From assembly GCA_023430725.1 (NCBI GenBank), contig JAEYZD010000081.1, positions 1 through 6,970 of the forward strand: DNA of 6,970 bases, read 5' to 3'. The notes beneath the pieces were generated by a model. The model was not told the DNA's origin and ran no database searches. It saw only the letters and a list, made by a program, of their open reading frames with translations. The position numbers and the translations under genes are program-made. Shown here in pieces: positions 1 to 5,284 of the stretch. The stretch's first letter is position 1; each line of letters opens with the position of its first letter. The stretch comes from Bacteroidota bacterium (GTDB lineage Bacteria; Bacteroidota; Bacteroidia; Bacteroidales; VadinHA17).

Positions 1-867
1 AGCTGTCTCCTCGCCGCATACGAATGCGCCGGCGCCGTAACGGAGCTCAATGTCAAAGCTGAAGTCGCTGCCGAGGATCTCTTTGCCCAGCAGTCCGTAT
101 TCGCGGGCCTGGCCGAGTGCTGTTTTGAGACGCTGAATTGCCAACGGGTATTCTGCCCTGATATAGATAAGGCCTTTCGATGCTCCTGTGGCATAACCGC
201 AGATAGCCATTGCCTCAAGCACGGAGTGAGGGTCACCCTCAAGCACCGAGCGATCCATGAATGCACCCGGGTCACCTTCGTCAGCATTGCAGACAACATA
301 CTTCTGGTCAGCGTGGTTCTTCGAGGCGATCTCCCATTTCAGCCCCGTGGGGAAGCCTGCGCCGCCACGGCCGCGAAGACCTGACTTCTTCATAATGTCA
401 ATGACTTCAGCAGCGCTGAGCTCGGAGATGCATTTTCCGAGTGCGGCATAACCGTCACGGGCAATATACTCATCAATGTTTTCCGGATTGATGAAACCGC
501 AGTTGCGCAGGGCGATGCGGATCTGCTTCCGGTAGAATCCCATATGCTTGGAATCAGCAATGTGTTCCTTGCTCTTCGGATCAACGTATAGCAGGCGCTG
601 TACCGGCCTTCCCTTGATGACATGCTCAGCCACAATGACTGCCGCGTCTTCAGGTTTTACCTGCACATAGAAAGTATTGTCAGGCATAACCTTCACAACG
701 GGCCCCTTTTCACAGAAGCCGAAGCAACCGGTCATTATAACCTGAACCTCGCTGCCGAGGCCTTTTTCTTCAAGTTCCCTCTTCAGACTCTCATGTATGA
801 GACTGCTTTCCGAGGCGCGACAACCGGTCCCGCCGCAGACAAGAAGGTGCATTCTGAATTTTGACAT
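1..867 (-). CDS. hydB: NuoF/HydB-like flavoprotein subunit of NAD(P)-linked [FeFe]-hydrogenase, 3' end missing
   Basis: The frame stays open from an ATG at 867 to the window edge, giving the first 289 residues of a protein whose family is usually about 600 residues. Residues 1-90 form a thioredoxin-like [2Fe-2S] domain with ligands C11, C16, C48 and C52. From about residue 110 the NuoF 51-kDa fold begins: glycine-rich FMN/NADH loop GLRGRGGAGFPTGLKW (163-178), NADEGDPGAFMDR (194-206) and GAGAFVCGEETA (278-289, at the edge). The C-terminal [4Fe-4S] site and any ferredoxin domain lie outside the window. In HydABC/HndABCD enzymes this subunit binds FMN and exchanges electrons between NAD(P)H and the iron-sulfur chain; it is cytoplasmic. 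The N-terminal Trx domain and the HndB neighbour separate it from respiratory complex I NuoF. The start is fixed by a strong Shine-Dalgarno. The name hndC would be equally valid. Confidence 0.93.
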   Translation of the reverse strand, partial: MSKFRMHLLVCGGTGCRASESSLIHESLKRELEEKGLGSEVQVIMTGCFGFCEKGPVVKVMPDNTFYVQVKPEDAAVIVAEHVIKGRPVQRLLYVDPKSKEHIADSKHMGFYRKQIRIALRNCGFINPENIDEYIARDGYAALGKCISELSAAEVIDIMKKSGLRGRGGAGFPTGLKWEIASKNHADQKYVVCNADEGDPGAFMDRSVLEGDPHSVLEAMAICGYATGASKGLIYIRAEYPLAIQRLKTALGQAREYGLLGKEILGSDFSFDIELRYGAGAFVCGEETA

Positions 868-881
868 TATCCTTTTCCTCC
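868..881 (-). promoter_or_regulatory. Strong Shine-Dalgarno of hydB
   Basis: On the minus strand the 19-nt gap after the HndB stop contains GGAGG (877-881) nine nt before the ATG at 867, within a purine-rich run. This fixes the hydB start and is one of only two strong ribosome binding sites in the operon. Confidence 0.75.
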
Positions 882-886
882 CTGTT

Positions 887-1279
887 TTAGTCTATTTTTT
901 CATAGTTCACCGGTATGATTCCCTCAACCAGTTCACCGTTCTTGATGTATTTCTCAATGATTTCATCAGCCCTCTTCCTGTCTACGAAGCCGTATACAAC
1001 AGGCTCCTTGCCGGGAAGCTGAACCTCAACTGTAGGCTCTGCATAACAGTAACCCATGCAACCTGTCTGGGTAACAACAGCGCCGATGCCCCTCTTGTCG
1101 AGTTCCTCAACGAAGAAGTCCATGATCGGCTTTGCACCCGAAGCGATACCGCAGGTTGCCATTGCCACCTTGACCAGAACGAGGCCCTCGGGATTGTCTC
1201 CCTTTACCCTCAGGTCAAGCTTCTCTCGTGCACCCTCACGTATCTTTTTTAAGTCTGCAAGTGATTTGAGTTTTTCCAT
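887..1279 (-). CDS. hndB: HndB-type (2Fe-2S) ferredoxin-domain protein, hydrogenase subunit
   Basis: This is a 130-residue protein with a charged helical N-terminus (1-30) and a thioredoxin-like ferredoxin fold (33-130). Cysteines sit at C43 (MATCGIASGA), C74 and C78 (TQTGCMGYC). The usual second ligand of the C-x4-C pair is replaced by glycine (G48), so three of four classical [2Fe-2S] ligands remain. From memory, the CGIAxGA signature is typical of the HndB family rather than a local mutation. HndB (also called HydD) accompanies the NuoF-like subunit in NADP-reducing and bifurcating [FeFe]-hydrogenases and probably relays electrons or has a structural role in the cytoplasmic complex. The gene lies 19 nt before hydB. 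The ATG at 1279 has no clear Shine-Dalgarno, with an AT-rich leader instead. Family assignment is firm; whether it binds a cluster is open. Confidence 0.88.
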   Translation of the reverse strand: MEKLKSLADLKKIREGAREKLDLRVKGDNPEGLVLVKVAMATCGIASGAKPIMDFFVEELDKRGIGAVVTQTGCMGYCYAEPTVEVQLPGKEPVVYGFVDRKRADEIIEKYIKNGELVEGIIPVNYEKID

Positions 1280-1325
1280 TTCAAATTATATTTATCCGTA
1301 TTGAATTTGTGCCTGATTTGATCCG

Positions 1326-1333
1326 CAAATCTA
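1326..1333 (-). promoter_or_regulatory. Possible internal -7 box before hndB
   Basis: The minus strand reads TAGATTTG, a full match to the Bacteroidota -7 consensus TAnnTTTG, about 46 nt before the hndB ATG. It lies in the largest gap of the operon (1280-1355, 76 bp). No convincing TTTG -33 element sits 19-21 nt upstream. The box overlaps one arm of the inverted repeat GATTTG-N5-CAAATC (1315-1331). An 8-mer with four fixed positions is common by chance, so this is tentative. Confidence 0.28.
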
Positions 1334-1355
1334 TCCTCTATAAGTTACTAAATTC

Positions 1356-1922
1356 CTAATATTTGTCATATCCCGCTTCAATATTTCTGAGTGAGGAGAC
1401 ATTTTCGTTTATGATCTCCTTCAGCGGCCTGACAATGGTCAGGTCAGTGACGGCATCATCGCCCAGTTCCTCCCTTATCTCCCTGGTTGATATGCTCCAG
1501 GCGTTTCCGTCACAGAGATGCCTGTAAATGATGTTTATACCCGGGTTTGACAGTATGAGCAGGGCTATTGTGCCGCTTACGTCCCCCAGAGGAGGCCGGT
1601 CCACATGACTGTAACCGAATGTTGCGGTGACTGTGGTCCCCTTGCCGGGGGCCGAGTCAATTTTCACCCCTCCGCCGGACAGGCCGGCATTCATCTGAAG
1701 AAGCGGAAGCCCAAGACCCACCTTTCGTGTGGTACGGGAGGTAAACCATGGATCAGTCGCCCTCCTGCAGGTCTCCGCGTCCATCCCCTTGCCATCATCG
1801 GCAATTGCAAGAGTGAGTGTGTCTTCGGAGATGGATTCGCTGAGCGTGACGCTGATCTCGCTTGCTCCGGCCCTGACAGAATTCTGCACTATGTCCATAA
1901 TATGCAACCCTATCTCCTTCAT
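1356..1922 (-). CDS. GHKL-type ATP-binding protein (histidine-kinase-like ATPase), hydrogenase-cluster family
   Basis: The 188-residue protein begins directly with a HATPase_c fold. The N-box is HIMDIVQNSVRAGAS with N14, the G1 box DDGKGMD (42-48), the F/G2 region DPWFTSRTTRKVGLGLPLL (57-75), and a final GKGTTV (93-98). There is no dimerisation/phosphoacceptor histidine domain and no sensor domain, so it is not a complete two-component kinase. Residues 105-188 form a separate C-terminal region with TREIREELGD (146-155). I believe this recurs in homologues beside hydrogenase genes, but I cannot name a Pfam domain for it. The start overlaps the PHP stop by 4 nt (ATGA), implying translational coupling. 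It probably acts in the cytoplasm by binding or phosphorylating a protein partner. The partner is not visible here. Confidence 0.85.
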   Translation of the reverse strand: MKEIGLHIMDIVQNSVRAGASEISVTLSESISEDTLTLAIADDGKGMDAETCRRATDPWFTSRTTRKVGLGLPLLQMNAGLSGGGVKIDSAPGKGTTVTATFGYSHVDRPPLGDVSGTIALLILSNPGINIIYRHLCDGNAWSISTREIREELGDDAVTDLTIVRPLKEIINENVSSLRNIEAGYDKY

Positions 1923-2635
1923 GAAGCTGCAGTCATTATATGTCTCCCGTTCTCACCCCTGAGCGCCATGGCGAGCTCCTCAAAGGAGGGGTGATCAAGC
2001 ATGTATTCCGTATAACGTCTTCCGATGTGTTCCGGGATGTGGGCATCAGAGTTGCGGATGACGGGATAGAGCAGTTCGGCAGTCCGGCCAACTACTTCAA
2101 CGGCATCAATGTAGAGGTCTTCCGGAATGAAACCGAGCTGGCTCGTTATGCTCATCGAGGGACGGTCTATATGGGCAGGGATAAAGAGTCCTCCATGCCG
2201 GTGTGCCGCAGCCTCCACCTCATCAATCGTGGCGTTCAGTGCAGCAGTGAGGAAGTGCTTTATCTCCATGATGATGTTCTCATTTTCATCAATCACTACC
2301 TGGTCACCGAAAATATCGGGATTGTGCGGAATGTGTGCACTGCGACTGTCAATCCATCGCTGAAAGGAAGCGCGTGCCGCCCCGTCAGGGAGGATGACAA
2401 GAGAGTGAACATCTTCAGCGCTGGTTACTTCAGCAGCCCGGAGAACAGTAATGCCTGACTTTTCCCCGAGAGACACCGTGAGCTCACAGTGCAGGGTGCT
2501 GTTGTGATCAGAGACTGCAATCATATCCAGACCCCTTGCCCTGGCCCTTGCGATTATCTCACGGGGGGTCATCTCCAGTGAGCCGCAGGGCGAAAGGAGG
2601 GAATGAATATGCAGGTCAGCCCTGATCTGTTTCAT
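1919..2635 (-). CDS. PHP-domain metal-dependent phosphoesterase
   Basis: This is a 238-residue single-domain PHP protein. The metal-binding motifs are all present: DLHIHS (7-12), SDHN (42-45), E69, H77, PAHID with H155, and SDAH (196-199). PHP proteins hydrolyse phosphoester bonds; relatives include the RNase AM/YciV family and histidinol phosphatase. An intact set of ligands argues for an active hydrolase acting on a small phosphorylated molecule, nucleotide or RNA end, but the substrate cannot be read from sequence. It starts 2 nt after the upstream DRTGG gene and overlaps the downstream GHKL ATPase by 4 nt, so it is firmly part of the operon. No strong Shine-Dalgarno is present, which fits reinitiation after the upstream stop. 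PHP genes recur next to multimeric [FeFe]-hydrogenases in anaerobes, which suggests a regulatory or protective role. Confidence 0.88.
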   Translation of the reverse strand: MKQIRADLHIHSLLSPCGSLEMTPREIIARARARGLDMIAVSDHNSTLHCELTVSLGEKSGITVLRAAEVTSAEDVHSLVILPDGAARASFQRWIDSRSAHIPHNPDIFGDQVVIDENENIIMEIKHFLTAALNATIDEVEAAAHRHGGLFIPAHIDRPSMSITSQLGFIPEDLYIDAVEVVGRTAELLYPVIRNSDAHIPEHIGRRYTEYMLDHPSFEELAMALRGENGRHIMTAAS

Positions 2636-2637
2636 TG

Positions 2638-2970
2638 TCAGCTAATTATTGAGTGGAGCCTGCCTGCCAGCTCGAATGTCGGGAGGTCCGTTCCCAGCAC
2701 AGGAATTGCCTCCTCATTGCTCTGTGTCATCGTATCCTCACCGGGCTTCTCTCCGCAGGTGATTATGACTGCCGCAAGATCCCTGAGTGAGGCAATCGCC
2801 ATGACATTACGGTGAGTCTGGATTGTGATCCACACCGCACCTGCATCCGCATGGCCCATCACATCACTGAGCAGGTCGGAGGCATATCCTCCGCTTATCT
2901 CACGGCCCAGCCCCTCGTGACCCGAGAAAACCTTCAGGTTCAGTTTTTCAACTATGTCAGTTACTTTCAT
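2638..2970 (-). CDS. DRTGG-domain protein, second copy
   Basis: This 110-residue protein is essentially one DRTGG-like domain of the kind found in phosphotransacetylase N-termini and CBS-HPP proteins. The signature ASDLLSDVM (30-38) falls at exactly the same residue positions as ASDLMSDVL in the copy at 4794-5138, and both begin MKV and end with a T-F-x3-G-x-L stretch, so the two are paralogues. I chose the ATG at 2970 over the upstream in-frame ATG at 3015. It has the strong Shine-Dalgarno AAAGGAG six nt before it, and it aligns with the start of the other copy. The gene overlaps the end of the HydS-like gene by 14 nt. DRTGG domains are thought to be ligand-binding regulatory modules; the ligand is unknown. 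A cytoplasmic accessory or sensory role in the hydrogenase signalling module is inferred from context. Confidence 0.85.
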   Translation of the reverse strand: MKVTDIVEKLNLKVFSGHEGLGREISGGYASDLLSDVMGHADAGAVWITIQTHRNVMAIASLRDLAAVIITCGEKPGEDTMTQSNEEAIPVLGTDLPTFELAGRLHSIIS

Positions 2971-4351
2971 TTTCAGCTCCTTTCTTATTGCAGTTCTTTT
3001 CAAAATTATTGTCACCCCAGATCCTTCTCATGATGCCGGCGGCCCGCTCAGGATCCATCAGTTCCTTCTCGAGGTTCGATTCGCGTATGAAGACGCACTG
3101 GGAGATGTCACCGCGGTGGCGGACGATATCTTCTGCCAGTGCCTGGCATGACGGTGCTCCGCACAATCCGCAGTCGGTCCCCGGCAACCAGCACATCAGC
3201 CGGCGGGAGCGCTTCATCATGCGCATAGCCTTGTCACGGTCACCGGAGAGGCGGTACATCGACCTGGGCTTAATCTCATCGGTTATCCTCACCTTGTTCA
3301 TCAGGTATTCGGAGTATGCATCGATATCAGGTATTTCCCTGTCTTCAGATGGGCTGCTGCCCGGCTGAAGGTTGCGGGCCTTGTTGCGCAGTCGCTCTGC
3401 AACCAGGAACCGGTTGGAGGAGAGCAGCACACCGCCGGCACATCCTTCGTCACAGGCTCTCAGTTCCAGGTAATCGACACCTGAAATCTCATCATTCTCT
3501 AGCTGTTCCAGGAATTCGGTAACGTTGCTCATGCCGTCAATGGCCAGGGTTCGTCCGTTCACACAAGATGCCTCTCCGTTGGTGAGGCTCCACACGAGAG
3601 TGTCAGGATCGACAGAGTAGGCATGATCATCGCTGTGCGGGAGCTCCCCCTTGTTCCTTAGTGTCCGGTTTATCTTGTTGTATATGAAGTCCATGTTGAT
3701 CACCCCGCTGATTGGGGTTGATTCTTCCCCTACAGGTGATTTGACTGCTGCTATCTTTGCAGCACAGGGGGTTACGTAGAAGACCCCTATCTCAGCGTTG
3801 TGCGCACCTCTGTCGCGAAGCACCCTGCGGCAGTAGAATGCTGCCATCTCGAGGGGCGCCTTCACGGTTGCGAGGTTTCTGAGCAGGGCCGGAAAGCGCA
3901 CCTGAATAAGACGCACCACGGCGGGACAGTAGCTGGAGATGAGAGGGCGGGGGAGGGTACGGATGTTCATCAGCTCCTCTATGGCCGGCTTAAGTATTTC
4001 CGCTCCGTGCTCCACTTCATACACCCATGTGAATCCCAAACTTTTAAGCACTGCGCTTATCTCTGACATGGAGACCTCGTGACGGAACTGACCGTGAAGC
4101 ACTGCAGGCACAAGGGCAACGCGGTGCTTATAGTCAAATATGCGGCTGAAGTCATCCTGTTCTATGATTATTGCATGCACCGGGCAAGCCCTGAAACACT
4201 CACCGCAGTCGACGCAGCGGTCTTCTATCAGCCTTGCCTTGCCGTCACGGATGCGCAGTGCCTCAGTAGGGCAGACCCTCATGCAGAGGGAGCAGCCTGT
4301 GCAGATATCCTCGCGGATTGTAAGTGCATGATGAAAAAAGCTCTTTTCCAT
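2957..4351 (-). CDS. hydS: HydS-like putative sensory [FeFe]-hydrogenase (2x[4Fe-4S] - H-cluster domain - C-terminal [4Fe-4S])
   Basis: The 464-residue protein has four parts. Two ferredoxin motifs are CTGCSLCMRVCP (17-28) and CVDCGECFRACP (46-57). The [FeFe]-hydrogenase large-subunit domain (about 75-320) carries SSYCP (139-143), TPCAAK (194-199) and ACDEGC (299-304), so all four H-cluster cysteines (C142, C196, C300, C304) remain. The C-terminal Fe-S domain has C394, C397, C402 and C419, as in RnfB-type modules. By hand alignment to Clostridium pasteurianum CpI, the proton-relay Cys299 is Tyr141, Glu279 is His115, Ser319 is Ala161, Met353 is Thr194 and Met497 is Arg298; Glu282 is kept as E118. 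This pattern suits a low-turnover sensor rather than a catalytic HydA. No signal peptide, membrane segment or PAS domain is present. It starts 4 nt after the RsbT-like gene. A structural or maturation-dead homologue is the alternative. Confidence 0.85.
   Translation of the reverse strand: MEKSFFHHALTIREDICTGCSLCMRVCPTEALRIRDGKARLIEDRCVDCGECFRACPVHAIIIEQDDFSRIFDYKHRVALVPAVLHGQFRHEVSMSEISAVLKSLGFTWVYEVEHGAEILKPAIEELMNIRTLPRPLISSYCPAVVRLIQVRFPALLRNLATVKAPLEMAAFYCRRVLRDRGAHNAEIGVFYVTPCAAKIAAVKSPVGEESTPISGVINMDFIYNKINRTLRNKGELPHSDDHAYSVDPDTLVWSLTNGEASCVNGRTLAIDGMSNVTEFLEQLENDEISGVDYLELRACDEGCAGGVLLSSNRFLVAERLRNKARNLQPGSSPSEDREIPDIDAYSEYLMNKVRITDEIKPRSMYRLSGDRDKAMRMMKRSRRLMCWLPGTDCGLCGAPSCQALAEDIVRHRGDISQCVFIRESNLEKELMDPERAAGIMRRIWGDNNFEKNCNKKGAENESN
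2977..2983 (-). promoter_or_regulatory. Shine-Dalgarno inside the HydS-like gene that decides the DRTGG start
   Basis: The minus strand reads AAAGGAG six nt before the ATG at 2970. It lies within the last codons of the HydS-like gene, so translation of the DRTGG copy starts inside its neighbour. It rules against the longer in-frame start at 3015. Confidence 0.7.
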
Positions 4352-4355
4352 AGTC

Positions 4356-4781
4356 TCAGACAGCGGCGCTGTTCAGGTTTATTGTTATTTCAAGCGTGGT
4401 GCCAACACCGGGTTCGCTGGTGATATTGAATATGTCAGCATTGGCACTGATGTTGGGCAACCCCATTCCGGCTCCGAATCCCATCTCGCGCACTTCAGGT
4501 GAAGCAGTGGAGAACCCCTTCTGCATTGCCTGTCCGATGTCGGCTATGCCGGGTCCCTTATCGGTCAGCTTCATGAAGATTGTGTCAGTATCAAGATCGA
4601 CATTGATTATGCCGTCCCAGGCATGGGCAACGATATTCACCTCTGCTTCATAGAGGCATACAACCACCCTTTTGATTACAGTACTGTCCACGCCAAGCTG
4701 CTTCAGCATCTTCTTGACCTGGCTCGAGGCATAACCCGCGTGGGTGAAATCGCCTCCAGTGACCGTATACTCGAAGCTCAT
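4356..4781 (-). CDS. RsbT/anti-sigma-type ATP-binding protein (serine-kinase-like HATPase)
   Basis: This is a stand-alone HATPase_c domain of 141 residues from the ATG at 4781. A GTG at 4787, two codons upstream, is an alternative start; neither has a Shine-Dalgarno, and the ATG is preferred by codon type. Numbering from the GTG, motifs are the N-box YEAEVNIVAHA with N51, the G1 box DKGPGI (76-81), a GFST stretch (91-94) and GFGAGMGLPNI (103-113). The GFST and G-x-G-x-GLP pattern resembles RsbT and related switch serine kinases more than RsbW or histidine kinases. RsbT-like proteins phosphorylate STAS-domain partners; none is encoded here. It sits between the first DRTGG gene and the HydS-like gene with gaps of 12 nt and 4 nt, so it is co-transcribed and probably takes a signal from, or gives one to, the hydrogenase-like sensor (inference). 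Confidence 0.85.
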   Translation of the reverse strand: MSFEYTVTGGDFTHAGYASSQVKKMLKQLGVDSTVIKRVVVCLYEAEVNIVAHAWDGIINVDLDTDTIFMKLTDKGPGIADIGQAMQKGFSTASPEVREMGFGAGMGLPNISANADIFNITSEPGVGTTLEITINLNSAAV

Positions 4782-4793
4782 TGCCACGGTTTG

Positions 4794-5138
4794 TCAGAAT
4801 AACGGTTTCATTCCTGCCACATAGAGCTCTCCGGAAGCCCTGAACATTGTGGACGGGCAGGTTATCAGAGCCATGCCGAGCTCTTCGGCAAGCTTTTTCA
4901 TCTCCGGAGTAACAGACTTATTCCTCACGAAAAGGATGCAGTCAATGTCGGACATCTCGGCTGTACGTATGGTCTGCAGATTGGCAAGCCCGGTGATAAG
5001 CAGGAGGTTGTTGCAGTTCACAGTAAGAACATCACTCATCAGGTCAGATGCAAACGCATGTGTCACATCACGCTGACGCTTGTCACTGCCGCAGACCAGC
5101 TCACCGTTCAACACAGAACATATCTCTTCAACTTTCAT
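4794..5138 (-). CDS. DRTGG-domain protein, first gene of the operon
   Basis: This 114-residue protein consists of a single DRTGG-like domain with the signature ASDLMSDVL (30-38), matching position for position the second copy at 2638-2970. There are no transmembrane segments or added catalytic domains. The first half holds the conserved core; residues 65-114 include a TPEMKKLAEELGMALITC stretch that looks like the closing helix and strand of the fold. It is the first gene after the 146-bp regulatory gap and lies a few nt before the RsbT-like kinase gene. The ATG at 5138 is preceded only by a weak GG-containing stretch, and a start there gives an N-terminus that aligns with the paralogue. Function is unknown. 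A ligand-binding or protein-interaction role in the hydrogenase signalling module is inferred. Confidence 0.83.
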   Translation of the reverse strand: MKVEEICSVLNGELVCGSDKRQRDVTHAFASDLMSDVLTVNCNNLLLITGLANLQTIRTAEMSDIDCILFVRNKSVTPEMKKLAEELGMALITCPSTMFRASGELYVAGMKPLF

Positions 5139-5179
5139 GTTACCAGTCTTTCAAATACACTTTATTATTAAAGGCAGTG

Positions 5180-5187
5180 CAAAGATA
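5180..5187 (-). promoter_or_regulatory. Candidate -7 box of the hydrogenase operon promoter
   Basis: The minus strand reads TATCTTTG, an exact fit to the Bacteroidota consensus TAnnTTTG. Transcription would start near 5173, leaving a leader of about 35 nt before the first DRTGG gene. The -33 position is only a weak match (TGTG, 21 nt upstream) and lies inside the palindromic operator. It sits in the only sizeable gap upstream of the operon, which supports the call. Confidence 0.55.
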
Positions 5188-5195
5188 TGTATTAT

Positions 5196-5213
5196 TTGTG
5201 AATATATTCACAG
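5196..5213 (-). promoter_or_regulatory. Rex-type (or CRP/FNR-type) operator
   Basis: The plus strand reads TTGTGAATATATTCACAG. Bases 5197-5212 are a perfect 16-bp palindrome, TGTGA-N6-TCACA. The 18-mer matches the Rex operator consensus TTGTGAA-N4-TTCACAA at all fixed positions except the last. It ends 8 bp upstream of the -7 box and covers the -33 region, a position expected for repression. Rex releases DNA when NADH/NAD+ is high and controls hydrogenase and fermentation genes in many anaerobes, which fits an NAD-linked hydrogenase operon. The same core also satisfies the CRP/FNR consensus, so the regulator is not certain. Neither regulator gene is in the window. Confidence 0.68.
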
Positions 5214-5284
5214 TGTTATAAAAATAACAGAACATTATGATGTTTATTGTTTTCATGTCTTCCCATTATTGACAAAACAACAGG

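Noticed and set aside
691..697. TTCACAA half-site similar to the Rex operator inside hydB
   Set aside because: There is no matching opposite half and it lies within coding sequence; a 7-mer is expected by chance.
797..1252. Plus-strand open frame of 151 codons
   Set aside because: It lies antisense to hydB and hndB, whose minus-strand products show clear family motifs; the plus-strand translation has none.
1940..2458. Plus-strand open frame of 172 codons
   Set aside because: It is antisense to the PHP gene with its full set of metal-binding motifs; no recognisable domain or start signal.
2971..3015. Fifteen-residue N-terminal extension of the second DRTGG protein from an ATG at 3015
   Set aside because: The strong Shine-Dalgarno and the alignment with the paralogue both point to the ATG at 2970; the longer start would overlap the HydS-like gene by 59 nt.
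5160..5173. Small palindrome CTTTA-TTAT-TAAAG in the leader before the first DRTGG gene
   Set aside because: Five-bp AT-rich arms are weak and easily arise by chance in such an AT-rich gap; it shows no riboswitch or attenuator features.
5214..5244. Two AT-rich hairpins (TGTTAT-N4-ATAACA at 5214-5229 and AACAT-N4-ATGTT at 5231-5244) that might terminate the peptidase transcript
   Set aside because: Stems are short and AT-rich, and no clean U-tract follows either stem; not enough for a terminator call.
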